Of a DNA stretch of 64,000 bases, positions 41,905-51,651 are shown piece after piece. Positions within the stretch are counted from its first letter, which is position 1. Every line of letters begins with the position of its first letter. The DNA comes from Methanobacterium sp. (GTDB taxonomy: Archaea > Methanobacteriota > Methanobacteria > Methanobacteriales > Methanobacteriaceae): contig NZ_JBCFBO010000001.1 in the NCBI RefSeq assembly GCF_038562635.1, forward strand, positions 496,001 through 560,000, written 5' to 3'. The position numbers and the translations under genes were made by a program. Below the pieces are notes generated by a model. The model was not told the DNA's origin and searched no databases. It saw only the letters and a program-made list of their open reading frames with translations.

Positions 41905-42351
41905 ATGGAATTAGAATTTAATGAACCTGTAACCTTTGATGCTCCAAATATAGAAGGTAAACAAATTAGATATGTAGTATTGCCAATGCAAGTCGAATAT
42001 ATACCAAAATTATTAGAATTCGTTGATTTAGAACAAGCTAAAAAAGAATATGAAAACAAGTTAAAATCTGAAGCTAATAAAGCTCAAGTTAAAAATAGCA
42101 AATCACGAAAAGGCATAGAAAAAGAAGAAGTAGAAATAAAGCCTTTTGAATTCGATGAAAAAATAGGGGAATTAGTTAGATTTATCATAGATAAAGCAGT
42201 TAAAAGCGTTGAAACTAATGATGTACTCCCTGATTATAACCGAAAACCTACTGTCGTTATGCAGCTTGTAAATAAAATTATAGAACTTACAGGTATTGCA
42301 GATGGAGAAGGGGATGGTACCCCTTTGAATATACCAAAGACGACATCTTAA
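41905..42351 (+). CDS. Tail assembly chaperone, short form (G-like)
   Basis: 148 residues; ATG at 41905 after GGAGAAATTAGAC. Mostly acidic alpha/beta with a helical, Lys/Glu-rich insert (KKEYENKLKSEANKAQVKNSKSRKGIEKEE). Directly followed by a small frame in the -1 register, with CCCTTTG (42321-42327) near the end. This two-gene layout before the tape measure is that of G and GT chaperones, which coat the tape measure during tail assembly. Confidence 0.7.
   Translation: MELEFNEPVTFDAPNIEGKQIRYVVLPMQVEYIPKLLEFVDLEQAKKEYENKLKSEANKAQVKNSKSRKGIEKEEVEIKPFEFDEKIGELVRFIIDKAVKSVETNDVLPDYNRKPTVVMQLVNKIIELTGIADGEGDGTPLNIPKTTS
42321..42327 (+). promoter_or_regulatory. Predicted -1 ribosomal frameshift site CCCTTTG
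   Basis: In the frame of the upstream gene the codons are ACC-CCT-TTG, so C-CCU-UUG obeys X-XXY-YYZ. A -1 slip moves translation into the frame that ends at 42557. The analogous phage lambda site is GGGAAAG. Confidence 0.65.
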
Positions 42352-42557
42352 GAATGATTAAAGCAGGAGTTTATTTTTTAGAAAGTAAAACTAGTAAATC
42401 TGAAAAAGAAATACTTGAGATGTATTATCCTGACTTTAAAGATAGGCTTGATTATTACGGAGATCCTGAAGAATATATTAAAATCAAAATGGATGAAGAA
42501 GCCGTTAAGGACAAAATAGAAGACATTAAAGACAAAATGAATAAATTCAAAAGATAA
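42321..42557 (+). CDS. Tail assembly chaperone extension (T-like), joined by predicted -1 frameshift
   Basis: An ATG at 42354 gives 67 residues (MIKAGVYFLESKTSKSEKEILEMYYPDF..), but the frame stays open upstream and reads FEYTKDDILR just before it, sensible protein. Joining after codon CCT of the upstream gene at C-CCT-TTG gives a fusion of about 217 residues. The C-terminal helix (EEAVKDKIEDIKDKMNKF) is charged. The ATG has no ribosome-binding site, which supports expression mainly by frameshifting. Confidence 0.65.
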   Translation, partial: PFEYTKDDILRMIKAGVYFLESKTSKSEKEILEMYYPDFKDRLDYYGDPEEYIKIKMDEEAVKDKIEDIKDKMNKFKR

Positions 42558-42578
42558 ATCAGAATATTCTGATTTATC
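42553..42578. terminator. Bidirectional terminator (perfect 26-bp palindrome)
   Basis: GATAAATCAGAAT/ATTCTGATTTATC, containing the stop codon of the chaperone extension and separating it from the convergent minus-strand membrane gene. T-rich sequence follows on the right (CCTTTTTAAG). Confidence 0.6.
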
Positions 42579-42587
42579 AATTCCTTT

Positions 42588-42959
42588 TTAAGTAGAAGGC
42601 ATAACTTTTTTTGGATTAACAAATTCAGAAATAATTCTACCAATTACTAATCCCGGTATTAAAAGGATCATAATTACAAGAGGGGCAATCAATATAAAGG
42701 AAATTATTCCTTCTGTAAAAAGGATAAATAATCCAACAGGGAGCCCTATAATTGCAGCTATCCATATACTATGTTTTAAAGATTTTTCAAAACCAATATA
42801 TTGCCTTTTCCAACCGATATACATACCTACAAGGCCCATAATGATCCATCCAAAATAGCCTAAATTCAGTAAAAACGTGATTACTAACCCTATTATTGAG
42901 AATATTGTTCCAATTATAACTATTTTATTTCTTTCCCACATTATATCCTTTTCATTCAT
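42588..42959 (-). CDS. Polytopic membrane protein inserted in the tail operon (probable moron)
   Basis: 123 residues with about four membrane segments (IVIIGTIFSIIGLVITFLL, YFGWIIMGLVGMYIGW, IWIAAIIGLPVGLFILF, ISFILIAPLVIMILLIPGLVIG). It lies on the minus strand between chaperone and tape measure, genes that are nearly always adjacent, so it was added later. It has its own ribosome-binding site (GGGGGATATT) and terminator. A superinfection-exclusion or other lysogen function is plausible. Confidence 0.7.
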   Translation of the reverse strand: MNEKDIMWERNKIVIIGTIFSIIGLVITFLLNLGYFGWIIMGLVGMYIGWKRQYIGFEKSLKHSIWIAAIIGLPVGLFILFTEGIISFILIAPLVIMILLIPGLVIGRIISEFVNPKKVMPST

Positions 42960-43039
42960 AATATCCCCCTATGTTAATTTTAATTCTATTTATTCATACT
43001 ATTTATTTTTTCTGCATTAATTTTTAAGGAGTATCCAAT

Positions 43040-46000
43040 ATGGCAACAACTAAAGAATATGGTATCCTAGTTACTGGAGATATAAATGACATACAAGCTA
43101 AATTGAATACCCTTGTAGGAGATATTAGCAAAATACCGGATAAAGTAATTGAATTAACAGCTAATGTCAATGATAAACCAGTAAAAGAATTAGATACCGA
43201 ATTGGACTCACTGGATGGGCGAGTAGTTAAAACAGATGTTAATGCAGATATATCTGATGCAGAAACTGACGTTAAAAAAGTCATAGAAGATGTAAAAGGA
43301 ATACCTGATAAAAAAACTGTTAAAATAGATGCCGATGGATCTGAAGCAGAAAGTGAAATAAACAATTTAAAGGACATGTTAGATGACCTTAAACAAACAG
43401 CATTAGAATTTGCAACCGGAACCGCCGCAATAGCTGGAATCTCGGGACTATCAGAACAGGATACAGAAGTATCCAATATGAAAAAAAGTACATCTAGCCT
43501 GTCTAAAGAGATGGAAGATGTTGCAAATCAAGTGTATAAGGTTACTAGTGCCGATTGGTCAACAATAACAGAAGCTGTTCGATATGTAGTAGGTCAAATG
43601 GGTTTAAGTGGTGCTGCCGCTGTAAACATGACTAAAGAAATGATTAATTTTCAGAAAGCGTTCCCATGGACTGATACATACTCTTTAGCAAGGGCAATAA
43701 GTTCAGTAATGAAAAATATGGGAGTAGATGCTCAAACAGCATTTAATTTAATTTCCCTGGCAATGCAAAAAACCCAGGATCCTGGTCAGGATTTATTAGA
43801 TACATTTTGGGAATATTCAAATCAATTTGCACGTATGGGGTGGAGCGCTCAAGAGTTCACAAATTATCTTATAGAAGGATTACAAGAAGGAGCATTCAAT
43901 TCGGACAAATTAGGAGACGCATTTAAAGAATTAACAATCCGTGTAACTGAAAATAGATCGGGATTTATAGCAATCGCTAAGCAGATGGGATTCACTGAAG
44001 CACAGGCAAATAGTTTAGCTGATGCAATAGCAAAAGGTGGGCCGGCTGCTAAAGATGCAGTAAACCAAATAAATTCTAAATTTAGTACTTTACCTCAATC
44101 ATTACAGGATCAACTTGGACCTAGTTTGTATGGTTCAATGTATGAAGATCTTAGAAAAACAATTCCAAACTCAATTAATAAAGCTCTTAATGAATCAGTA
44201 GACGATACAAATGCAGCTGCACAACAAGCAGGTGAAAAAGTAGGGAGTAACACTGGTCAGGGTGTTGCAGATGGATTTATACAGTTTTTAAGACAATTAG
44301 GGTTAGGTCCTTTTGTAGATGGATTAAGCGATGTTCTCCAGGAAGCCATATCGATTGTAATGGCCCTCATAATTGGAAAATTAATATTGTCATTACCTCA
44401 GATGTATACTATTTTTAAAAATGCAGGGACTAAAGTTTCTGATATAATTAGAACATGGGCATGGGGTTCTGATGCAGGAAATGCAAGCAGAGGATTATTT
44501 CAAGCAATAGAAGGAAATATAAAAGATACATCAATTTTGGGTAGAATTACATCCTTTGGAAGCAATGTCGTTGATAAAATAAGAGGATGGTCCATTTTTG
44601 GTGATGAAGCCGGTAAAGTCACAATAGACATGGTTGGAAGTGTTGAAGATGGTTTCAAAATGAAACCTTCTTTAATACAAAAAATCACTCAATTTGGATA
44701 TGATGTGGTAGGAACAGTAACAAAAGTATTTTCATTTATCAAAATTCCATCCATAGATTTAGGTATTGCTAAATTATTTGGGGATCTGCCAATTTCAGGC
44801 ATAGTAGCAATAGGAGCTAAAATTGCAGGAGCATTAGCTGTTGTTACAATGGGTTTAGATGCATTGTGGAACGCTAGTGATTATTATTCTGAAGGAATCG
44901 TTTCAAGTCTTTTAAAAATAACCGGAATAGAAGCATTACTTAATTTTGTAGGATTGGGAGATGGAGTTAAAAATTTTGAAGCATGGGCCGATGGAATAAC
45001 TGGCTCATTACAACAACTTGTCGATAACCTCTTTGGAAGTGGTTTCGGCCAGATGGTTACTAATTTCGCTGAGGGAATACAAAATACTTTCCGTTCATCA
45101 ATTGATCTTAGTAGTATTGGTGGATTTTTCAGTAGTTTAGTAGACCTTATAAAAGCACCATTTGTAGATATAGCCAATGAAGGACTTGCCCCATGGCTAT
45201 TAAGAATTGGCGGTCAAATTTCTGATTATCTAGCACCAATAGGAGGAATGGTCCAACAACGATTAGCAGGCATTCCACAATGGATTGCCTCTGCTTTTAA
45301 CATAGATTGGAATGCAATAGGTTACAATATAGGGAATGGAATTGGACAACTCACAGTATACTTTTTAGCAGGGTTATATACTCTTTTAAGCGCGTTATTT
45401 GCATTACCTGGTCAAGCATATACCTCTATTTTAAACCTTGGAACATGGATTTATAATGGACTTATTGCAATACCTGGTCAAATATACGCTGGATTAACTG
45501 GAATTTATAACCAATTCACATCCTTCTTAGGATGGTTAGCAGGATTACCTGGACAGGCCCAAAGTAGAATAAATAAAACTGGCGCAGATATGCAGGCAGG
45601 AATTAATGCAATTCCTGGAAGAGTACAGACAGGTCTATTATCAATATGGGGGCAATTTACATCATTCTTAGGATGGTTAGCAGGATTACCAGGTAAAGCT
45701 TATGCATATATCCTAAATATGGGACAGCAAATGTATGTGGGAATTGCAGCAATTCCAGGGCAGGTTTACAATGGTCTTTTAAATATTTGGAATCAGTTCA
45801 CTAGTTTTATTGGATGGATTGCATCATTACCAACACAATTATATAATGCAATTGTCGCAGCATGGGACGGATTTGTTAAAGGAATCACAGATAAAATGCC
45901 AGAAATAACCTACTGGTTAGATAAAATACGTGGATTATTCCCACATTCGCCACCAAAATGGGGTCCTTTAGTTGATATAATGGATTGGGGAGGCAACATG

Positions 46001-46363
46001 GCTGATGCAATCCAGCAGGGAATAGATGAAAAGTTCCCAAATCTTGCAAGTAGTTTAGCAAACCAATTAACAAAATTACAGAATATCGGGTCCAATATCG
46101 ATTTAGGCGGATCTTTAAATTTAAATACTATTTTAGGCAGCCTTGCAATACCTCAAGCAACCTTACAAAATATGTCAACACCTCAAACAACACAACAAGT
46201 TTCACTTCAATTTGGAGATATAAAACTCGAAATTAAAAATTTAGATTCAGAGACATCGAATGAAGAAGTAAAACAGAAAGCCCAAATCCTTGGAAAAGAA
46301 TTATCAAGCACATTAAGCGATGAATTAAAAGACCAGATAACCAACAAAGGAATTTTAAAATAA
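43040..46363 (+). CDS. Tape measure protein
   Basis: 1107 residues, longest gene of the late region. N-terminal charged coiled coil with repeated VKAxxDxSxAExxV-type patterns (LDSLDGRVVKTDVNADISDAETDVKKVIED), a central helical domain (typical TMP core: VRYVVGQMGLSGAAAVNMTKEM ... SRSGFIAIAKQMGFTE), hydrophobic segments around residues 430-480 and 580-620, then a repetitive Trp/Gly-rich region with three related units (LPGQAYTSILNLGTWIYNGLIAIPGQIY; IYNQFTSFLGWLAGLPGQ...). Length should set tail length. GGAG precedes the ATG. Confidence 0.9.
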   Translation: MATTKEYGILVTGDINDIQAKLNTLVGDISKIPDKVIELTANVNDKPVKELDTELDSLDGRVVKTDVNADISDAETDVKKVIEDVKGIPDKKTVKIDADGSEAESEINNLKDMLDDLKQTALEFATGTAAIAGISGLSEQDTEVSNMKKSTSSLSKEMEDVANQVYKVTSADWSTITEAVRYVVGQMGLSGAAAVNMTKEMINFQKAFPWTDTYSLARAISSVMKNMGVDAQTAFNLISLAMQKTQDPGQDLLDTFWEYSNQFARMGWSAQEFTNYLIEGLQEGAFNSDKLGDAFKELTIRVTENRSGFIAIAKQMGFTEAQANSLADAIAKGGPAAKDAVNQINSKFSTLPQSLQDQLGPSLYGSMYEDLRKTIPNSINKALNESVDDTNAAAQQAGEKVGSNTGQGVADGFIQFLRQLGLGPFVDGLSDVLQEAISIVMALIIGKLILSLPQMYTIFKNAGTKVSDIIRTWAWGSDAGNASRGLFQAIEGNIKDTSILGRITSFGSNVVDKIRGWSIFGDEAGKVTIDMVGSVEDGFKMKPSLIQKITQFGYDVVGTVTKVFSFIKIPSIDLGIAKLFGDLPISGIVAIGAKIAGALAVVTMGLDALWNASDYYSEGIVSSLLKITGIEALLNFVGLGDGVKNFEAWADGITGSLQQLVDNLFGSGFGQMVTNFAEGIQNTFRSSIDLSSIGGFFSSLVDLIKAPFVDIANEGLAPWLLRIGGQISDYLAPIGGMVQQRLAGIPQWIASAFNIDWNAIGYNIGNGIGQLTVYFLAGLYTLLSALFALPGQAYTSILNLGTWIYNGLIAIPGQIYAGLTGIYNQFTSFLGWLAGLPGQAQSRINKTGADMQAGINAIPGRVQTGLLSIWGQFTSFLGWLAGLPGKAYAYILNMGQQMYVGIAAIPGQVYNGLLNIWNQFTSFIGWIASLPTQLYNAIVAAWDGFVKGITDKMPEITYWLDKIRGLFPHSPPKWGPLVDIMDWGGNMADAIQQGIDEKFPNLASSLANQLTKLQNIGSNIDLGGSLNLNTILGSLAIPQATLQNMSTPQTTQQVSLQFGDIKLEIKNLDSETSNEEVKQKAQILGKELSSTLSDELKDQITNKGILK

Positions 46364-46375
46364 ACCGGTGATTTT

Positions 46376-47815
46376 ATGGCATATGGAGATTGGGAAATAG
46401 ACAACATTCCTTTAAATTTTAAAATTACGGCAGACTATTCAAACCAAAAGAATGGAAGCATTACACTTAATTGTCTTGCTTTAAAAGATAGTGAAGGAAA
46501 TGATCCACGTGTTGAAATACAGCAGTTTAAAGATTTAGAATGTAATTCAATCTCCAACACTAAGCTCATAAATGGAGGTACACGGATATATCAAACTGGA
46601 GGTAAAATAGTAGCTATAACTGATGGTGTTGATACGTGGAATGGTGCTGTTGATTCCATTAAGTTTAAAGAAGATTCTTTAAGTGCTAAAGAGATTATTT
46701 TTGATATATTACTTCAAATTGAAATACCTGGTCCAAACCCTCCAAGGATTTACGAGGCCCCATATAATCAATACGAAAATATGGAGTATAATGAATTTAC
46801 AGGCAGTTCATCTGATGCATATGTACCTCCAACACCTGGAACAGATCCTACAGATGGGAGTAGTTCAGATGGAGCTACAAAAATATCGGATAAAAGGTAT
46901 AAAGTTACAAAATTTGCTAAAGCAGTTGGAGAAGTCGCTGGAGGATGTGAACATAATGTCGCATGGACTAATGAATCAGCTATTAAAGCAGCGGGGGGAT
47001 TAGCACATGCCTATATGGATTCCTCTGGTGTAGGATGCACAAATGGATTATATGCTAGAAGTTTTGGTTTTAACATACCATTAGATGCAATAGTTAAAAG
47101 ATTAACGGTTTATGTTAAATATGCCAACAATTCAAGAAGCAGAGCGCCTTACTATAATCAGGCAGTTCATACTGTCACTGTCACAGGACCTAATTTTTAC
47201 ACTACAAAAACAAGAGGATTTACTCAAGGAAGAACTCCTACAAATCTTGTTAAAGCCCCATTTGATAGTTTGTCTGGAGATATAAAATTTTCTGAATCAC
47301 CACGAGTTTATAATGATCCATCTTTCCAGGTGAAATATGCGGCCACATTAGACAGATATAAAACCTGCTGGGTGGATTATATCGCCGTTACAATTGAATA
47401 TGAACTAGAGGATACATCATCAAGTGAAGGAAGTAGTAGTGAAGGAACTACAGGGACTCCAGGATCTCCAGGAGTACCTACAAACCTTATATCTGAACAG
47501 GCAGATGAAGCAGGATATGCCCTTGGAACGCTTAGAATAATAGAATCAGATAACGTATCTAAAGTAAGGGTGTATGGAAGTGCTTGTAATGGTCCTGCCT
47601 GGATTGAAATTAATGGAATAAGGCAGGAATGGCATTATAGTCATGACCATACAGATGGAGATAATTTAAAAACAGGTTCCGAAATTCTTGAATTTGAATT
47701 AAATCCGGCATCTGATGAGATTATGATAAAAACATCTAGTCATTTGAAATATGGGGATAAATTAAACGACAATAAAGGGGCCGTCTTAGAATGGATTGAG
47801 GTGATCTATTTATGA
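46376..47815 (+). CDS. Distal tail / baseplate protein
   Basis: 479 residues following the tape measure. N-terminal domain (YGDWEIDNIPLNFKITADYSNQKNGSITLNCLALKDSEGND) would be the distal-tail core. Two flexible linkers rich in Ser/Gly/Thr/Pro (SSSDAYVPPTPGTDPTDGSSSDG and SSSEGSSSEGTTGTPGSP) separate it from two beta-rich modules, the last resembling a carbohydrate-binding sandwich. Linked beta modules at the tail tip suggest receptor contact. Confidence 0.65.
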   Translation: MAYGDWEIDNIPLNFKITADYSNQKNGSITLNCLALKDSEGNDPRVEIQQFKDLECNSISNTKLINGGTRIYQTGGKIVAITDGVDTWNGAVDSIKFKEDSLSAKEIIFDILLQIEIPGPNPPRIYEAPYNQYENMEYNEFTGSSSDAYVPPTPGTDPTDGSSSDGATKISDKRYKVTKFAKAVGEVAGGCEHNVAWTNESAIKAAGGLAHAYMDSSGVGCTNGLYARSFGFNIPLDAIVKRLTVYVKYANNSRSRAPYYNQAVHTVTVTGPNFYTTKTRGFTQGRTPTNLVKAPFDSLSGDIKFSESPRVYNDPSFQVKYAATLDRYKTCWVDYIAVTIEYELEDTSSSEGSSSEGTTGTPGSPGVPTNLISEQADEAGYALGTLRIIESDNVSKVRVYGSACNGPAWIEINGIRQEWHYSHDHTDGDNLKTGSEILEFELNPASDEIMIKTSSHLKYGDKLNDNKGAVLEWIEVIYL

Positions 47816-48198
47816 GTTTATTTAAGCCCGATCTTATTTTTACTAATGAAGAAGGTATTGAAATAACTGATATATCTTTTGAACCGATTAGAAGAGGTAA
47901 AACAACTAAAACCATTACTATTGTTGTAAAAAATCAAGGTGACGACTGTAAAAATATACTTGTTAAACCTGTAATTTTAGATGATTCTATTGATGAAGTT
48001 GATACAGTTGGTTCTACTTTTATTAGTTTAAATAATGTTGATTTTTTTAATGAAGTCAAATTGTCCTTAATTCATGGAGAAAATCATAATTTATACCTTA
48101 AATGGCAGCCCCCATATAATGCAGTGCCTGTAACAAATATTTTATGGGGTTTAAGGTTGTTCGTAGATATGAATGAAATAAATGAATTATCCTGTTAA
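47812..48198 (+). CDS. Tail-region beta-sandwich protein
   Basis: 128 residues, overlapping the previous gene by 4 bp (ATGA). Beta-rich with IEITDISFEPIRRGKTTKTITIVVKNQGDDCKNILVKPVILDDS, a pattern seen in CARDB-like or Ig-like modules. It may be a baseplate spike or fibre-joining protein. No firm family. Confidence 0.55.
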   Translation: MSLFKPDLIFTNEEGIEITDISFEPIRRGKTTKTITIVVKNQGDDCKNILVKPVILDDSIDEVDTVGSTFISLNNVDFFNEVKLSLIHGENHNLYLKWQPPYNAVPVTNILWGLRLFVDMNEINELSC

Positions 48199-48222
48199 AA
48201 ACTAATTTAAGAGGTAGATAGT

Positions 48223-49005
48223 ATGGCAGCACCAGTAATATCTTTTTTAGATGAAAATGATGTAGAATTAAACGATTTAAATCCTAACAATCTTGGTATT
48301 ATAAATGCAGGGAGCGTTAGTGATGAAAAAATCATCAAAATAGTAAATAATAAAGATGGAGAGGAACCAGTTTCAAAGATGGAAAGTATAACCATAACTA
48401 CTGTAACAAAAAATGGATTAAACAGTGGGGATGGAGTAGCAAATGGGCAGGAAGCAGTTGAAGGAAAATGGATGAATATCAAATCTGTATCAGATGGAGA
48501 TTCAGCATATACGGCAGTTGGAGGCGCGACAGTTAAATCTATATCGAATATAAGAGGGGATTTATTAGTATCCCCTGGAGCTCCAACTGGAACACCTGGA
48601 GAAGATACTGAAAATGGAGCAATTGCTGCAGGAACTTACTATTATGTAATCAGTGCACTTGATGATTCAGGTGAAACTCTTCCAGGAACTGAAAGCGCCG
48701 CAATAATAGTTGAGGCCCCTAATAATAAAATAGATCTTTCATGGGCGGCTGTTGAAAATGCAGCAAGTTATTCAATTTATAGAACTACAACCCAAGGAGT
48801 TTATGGAGAAACTAGTTTTATTGCAAATGTTACAACCACAACTTACACAGATGTAAAAGCAAACCCTGTAACAGGGCAGCCTAAAGAAACAGCTACAGTA
48901 ACATATCAACATGCACATATTATAAAAGAACGTTTAGACGTACCCACAACCGCGACAGGTGGAGCTGTCCAAATGGGATTACAAATAGCTTATTCTTATG
49001 TATAA
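48223..49005 (+). CDS. Tail-region protein with FnIII-like module
   Basis: 260 residues. N-terminal half resembles the preceding gene (ISFLDENDVELNDLNPNNLGIINAGSVSDEKIIKIVNNKDGEEP). Residues about 105-215 read GTYYYVISALDDSGETLPGTESAAIIVEAPNNKIDLSWAAVENAASYSIYRTTTQGVYGETSFIANVTTTTYTD, a fibronectin type III module. Such modules are common on phage tails and bind surfaces weakly. GAGGTAGATAGT precedes ATG. Confidence 0.65.
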   Translation: MAAPVISFLDENDVELNDLNPNNLGIINAGSVSDEKIIKIVNNKDGEEPVSKMESITITTVTKNGLNSGDGVANGQEAVEGKWMNIKSVSDGDSAYTAVGGATVKSISNIRGDLLVSPGAPTGTPGEDTENGAIAAGTYYYVISALDDSGETLPGTESAAIIVEAPNNKIDLSWAAVENAASYSIYRTTTQGVYGETSFIANVTTTTYTDVKANPVTGQPKETATVTYQHAHIIKERLDVPTTATGGAVQMGLQIAYSYV

Positions 49006-49021
49006 TTAGGATGGTTTCTAG

Positions 49022-49198
49022 ATGTTATCATTGGATACTGCTAGAAAACATGTTAAAATGAATGAGTTTATGGGATTTAAACCTATTCATTATGGAATTA
49101 CTTTTTATCAAAAATTAAATGATGACCTAATTCTTTGTTTTGAATATTGGCATGAAAAATCTATTTTAAATTATTACATCCAACTAGGAGAAAATTAA
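49022..49198 (+). CDS. Small tail-region protein, 58 residues
   Basis: ATG follows AGGATGGTTTCTAG. Product MLSLDTARKHVKMNEFMGFKPIHYGITFYQKLNDDLILCFEYWHEKSILNYYIQLGEN. Alpha/beta, no motif. Its TAA abuts the next ATG (TAAATG). Too short for a routine gene call but well placed. Confidence 0.55.
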   Translation: MLSLDTARKHVKMNEFMGFKPIHYGITFYQKLNDDLILCFEYWHEKSILNYYIQLGEN

Positions 49199-50497
49199 AT
49201 GACTTTAGAAGGATGGGACTATATATCAAATCCTATAGAAATTATAGGATCTCCAGATGGTGCCAAAACAGATTTACCTGTCTTTATAACAGTTCATTAT
49301 AATGCTTCTTATATGCAATCTGATTATAGAGATATTAGATTTACATCAGATGATCAATCAACAATATTGGATCATGTTCTAATTAGTCATAATGCATCAC
49401 AGGCTGTTTTTTTAGTTAAAATTCCAAGTTTACCTGCTTCTCCAGGAACTATAAATATTTATATTTGGGCTGGAAATTCAGAAGCTACAGATTCAAGCAA
49501 TCCCCAAAATGTTTATTTAATATATGATGAGTTTACAGGTGCTGATAATTGGATAAATATGGGAGGGGCAGATCATAGTATAACTAATGGTCATTTGGAA
49601 TGTACTGGTTATAATAATGGACTTATAGAACATCCAACTGTTTTACCTAACGATATCAGTATTGAATATAAAGTATTATCTTCATCAGATAATTATTTCT
49701 GGGCTACATCTTTAATTTGTAATGATGGAACAAATATTGTTCACGGATATCTCATAGATCCTAGTACTGATTCATCAGGGCAAATATGGGTATGGAATAA
49801 TACAGAAACAGGAATAAAATCAATACTTGCTTCAGCATTGGCAGAGGGAGGATCAATTGTAAAAATAGATCGTATTGGTTCTGAACTTGAAGTGATAATT
49901 GATGGATGGTACGTTGCTGGAGTAACGGATTCTACTTTTTTATCTGGTGGAAAATTTGCATTTAGACAGGTAATTAATAGGGATAAAGTTATTGATTATG
50001 TTAAAATAAGACAAACAACAGCAAATCCTCCAACTGTTGGAGAAATAACTGAATGGAAAACTCCAGGTCCAGTAAGTGGAACCAATATATTAAAAACAAT
50101 ATATAATGCAATTAGACCTCATGCAATTTTGGATTCTTTATTTACAGTTAGGATAATTCAAAAAAATACATTAAATACACGATTTTGTATTAGAAAATAT
50201 AAATTAAGTTTGCCTACTATTTATAATATTAAATTATTTACATATCCTGTTTTAAGTACAATATATGCGATTAAAGAATATTTAGTCCAATATAAATCCT
50301 CAATTTTACAAACAGAATATACTATAAATAAGAATTCAGCAGCTTCCAAATTATCGTCTGTTTTTTATGTTAATGGGATTTATATTAAAGATTTAAAAAT
50401 ACATGGGACCATTTTAGATGCAGATATACCTGATAGGAACAAACCAAGGCAAAATAAGCAAATTAAAGTGATCATTGGAGGGAACATATATGTCTAA
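49199..50497 (+). CDS. DUF2341/concanavalin-like tail protein
   Basis: 432 residues. Residues 15-100 (DLPVFITVHYNASYMQSDYRDIRFTSDDQSTILDHVLISHNASQAVFLVKIPSLPASPGTINIYIWAGNSEATDSSNP) match the DUF2341 pattern found on archaeal surface proteins. Next comes a LamG-like sandwich (YDEFTGADNWINMGGADHSITNGHLE ... FRQVINRDKVIDYVKIRQ), then ~140 residues of short repeated Leu/Ile/Tyr strands (LFTVRIIQKNTLNTRFCIRKYKL; STIYAIKEYL; TEYTINKNS). Likely a glycan-binding tail component. Confidence 0.7.
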   Translation: MTLEGWDYISNPIEIIGSPDGAKTDLPVFITVHYNASYMQSDYRDIRFTSDDQSTILDHVLISHNASQAVFLVKIPSLPASPGTINIYIWAGNSEATDSSNPQNVYLIYDEFTGADNWINMGGADHSITNGHLECTGYNNGLIEHPTVLPNDISIEYKVLSSSDNYFWATSLICNDGTNIVHGYLIDPSTDSSGQIWVWNNTETGIKSILASALAEGGSIVKIDRIGSELEVIIDGWYVAGVTDSTFLSGGKFAFRQVINRDKVIDYVKIRQTTANPPTVGEITEWKTPGPVSGTNILKTIYNAIRPHAILDSLFTVRIIQKNTLNTRFCIRKYKLSLPTIYNIKLFTYPVLSTIYAIKEYLVQYKSSILQTEYTINKNSAASKLSSVFYVNGIYIKDLKIHGTILDADIPDRNKPRQNKQIKVIIGGNIYV

Positions 50498-51647
50498 TAC
50501 AGAGCAAGTTATAAGTTATTTCCGTATTGAAGACCGTATAAATGACCCCTGTACTTCTTTTGCAATAAAATTAAATACTCCTGTAGATCCTGAAGAATTT
50601 GAGACAGGGGTAGATATAAGTTTTCAAATGACTGATACTGAAAATCCTAATGATTTTGAAATACATCAGGGAAAAATAGGTATAGTAGGCAGGAATCAAG
50701 TTGTAGATGGGAAAGTATATGATATAACAGGTAGAAATGCAGGTAATTATTTATCCAGACAAAATTTTATATGGAATTGCACATTAACCAATCCAACACT
50801 TACAGCTCCTTTAACAATACTCAATTTAATCCTACAAAATACAGGGATTTCAATAGGACTTGGACAAACATTTAAATCAGGAATAAAGCTTAGTAATTCC
50901 CCAAATGATAAAGGCTTTTTTGGTGGAGAATTTAATCCAAAATGGAAAGCGTTAGATATGTTATTTGATGCTTATTCAGAAGCAGCAGGAATTAAAAAAT
51001 GCCGCTGGTTTATTGATTCTGGAAATAATTTAAAATGGTTTGAAATTGGAACAAATAGAGGAAATATAAGGACAATTAGCAATGCTGATGATAGTATAAG
51101 TATCGATATAAAAAAAGATGCCACAAATATTGTAAATTATCTTGAAGGATATGGAGGAACAGATAGCACTATAAAAGTAATTTTAACAGATTCTGAAAGT
51201 ATTAAAACATATGGTAGACTTGAAGGAGACAATATAGTCGATAGTAGCATTACAACAGAAGCAGCTTTAAGAACAAAAGTTCAAGACGAATTAAATATTA
51301 AATCAAAACCTATTTATTCAGGAACAATTAAATTTGCAGGAATATTTGACTATGAAAATGGAGAACAGATCCAATTAATAGATGATGCAAAATATAAAGA
51401 AGTAATTTTTACAGTTACAGGCATCATTAAGGAAGGAACTTCTGCAAACCCAGTAACAACTTTAACGGTTACAACAGACGAATCCGCCATTGTACCAACG
51501 AATCTAGCCGAAAATATACAGGCCATGATAGATAAATCGGCCCAAAATTCTACTGTGGCCACTGTTGTCCAGGTAGATAAATTAACTAATCAGGTCCTTG
51601 CAAAATCCCATTCAAGTGGATGTTTAGTTGTACTTAATCGGGTGTGA
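50490..51647 (+). CDS. Baseplate hub-like tail protein
   Basis: 385 residues from ATG at 50490, with GGAGG 8 nt upstream. Beta-rich opening (ISYFRIEDRINDPCTSFAIKLNTPVDPEEFETGVDISFQM), then GRNQVVDGKVYDITGRNAGNYLSRQNFIWNCT and ILNLILQNTGISIG, the sequence style of gp27/late-control-D hub domains (change of frame, then LysM-like helix). Ends with a short helical tail. Would form the ring through which the tail tip passes. Confidence 0.65.
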   Translation: MSNTEQVISYFRIEDRINDPCTSFAIKLNTPVDPEEFETGVDISFQMTDTENPNDFEIHQGKIGIVGRNQVVDGKVYDITGRNAGNYLSRQNFIWNCTLTNPTLTAPLTILNLILQNTGISIGLGQTFKSGIKLSNSPNDKGFFGGEFNPKWKALDMLFDAYSEAAGIKKCRWFIDSGNNLKWFEIGTNRGNIRTISNADDSISIDIKKDATNIVNYLEGYGGTDSTIKVILTDSESIKTYGRLEGDNIVDSSITTEAALRTKVQDELNIKSKPIYSGTIKFAGIFDYENGEQIQLIDDAKYKEVIFTVTGIIKEGTSANPVTTLTVTTDESAIVPTNLAENIQAMIDKSAQNSTVATVVQVDKLTNQVLAKSHSSGCLVVLNRV

Positions 51648-51651
51648 AACT

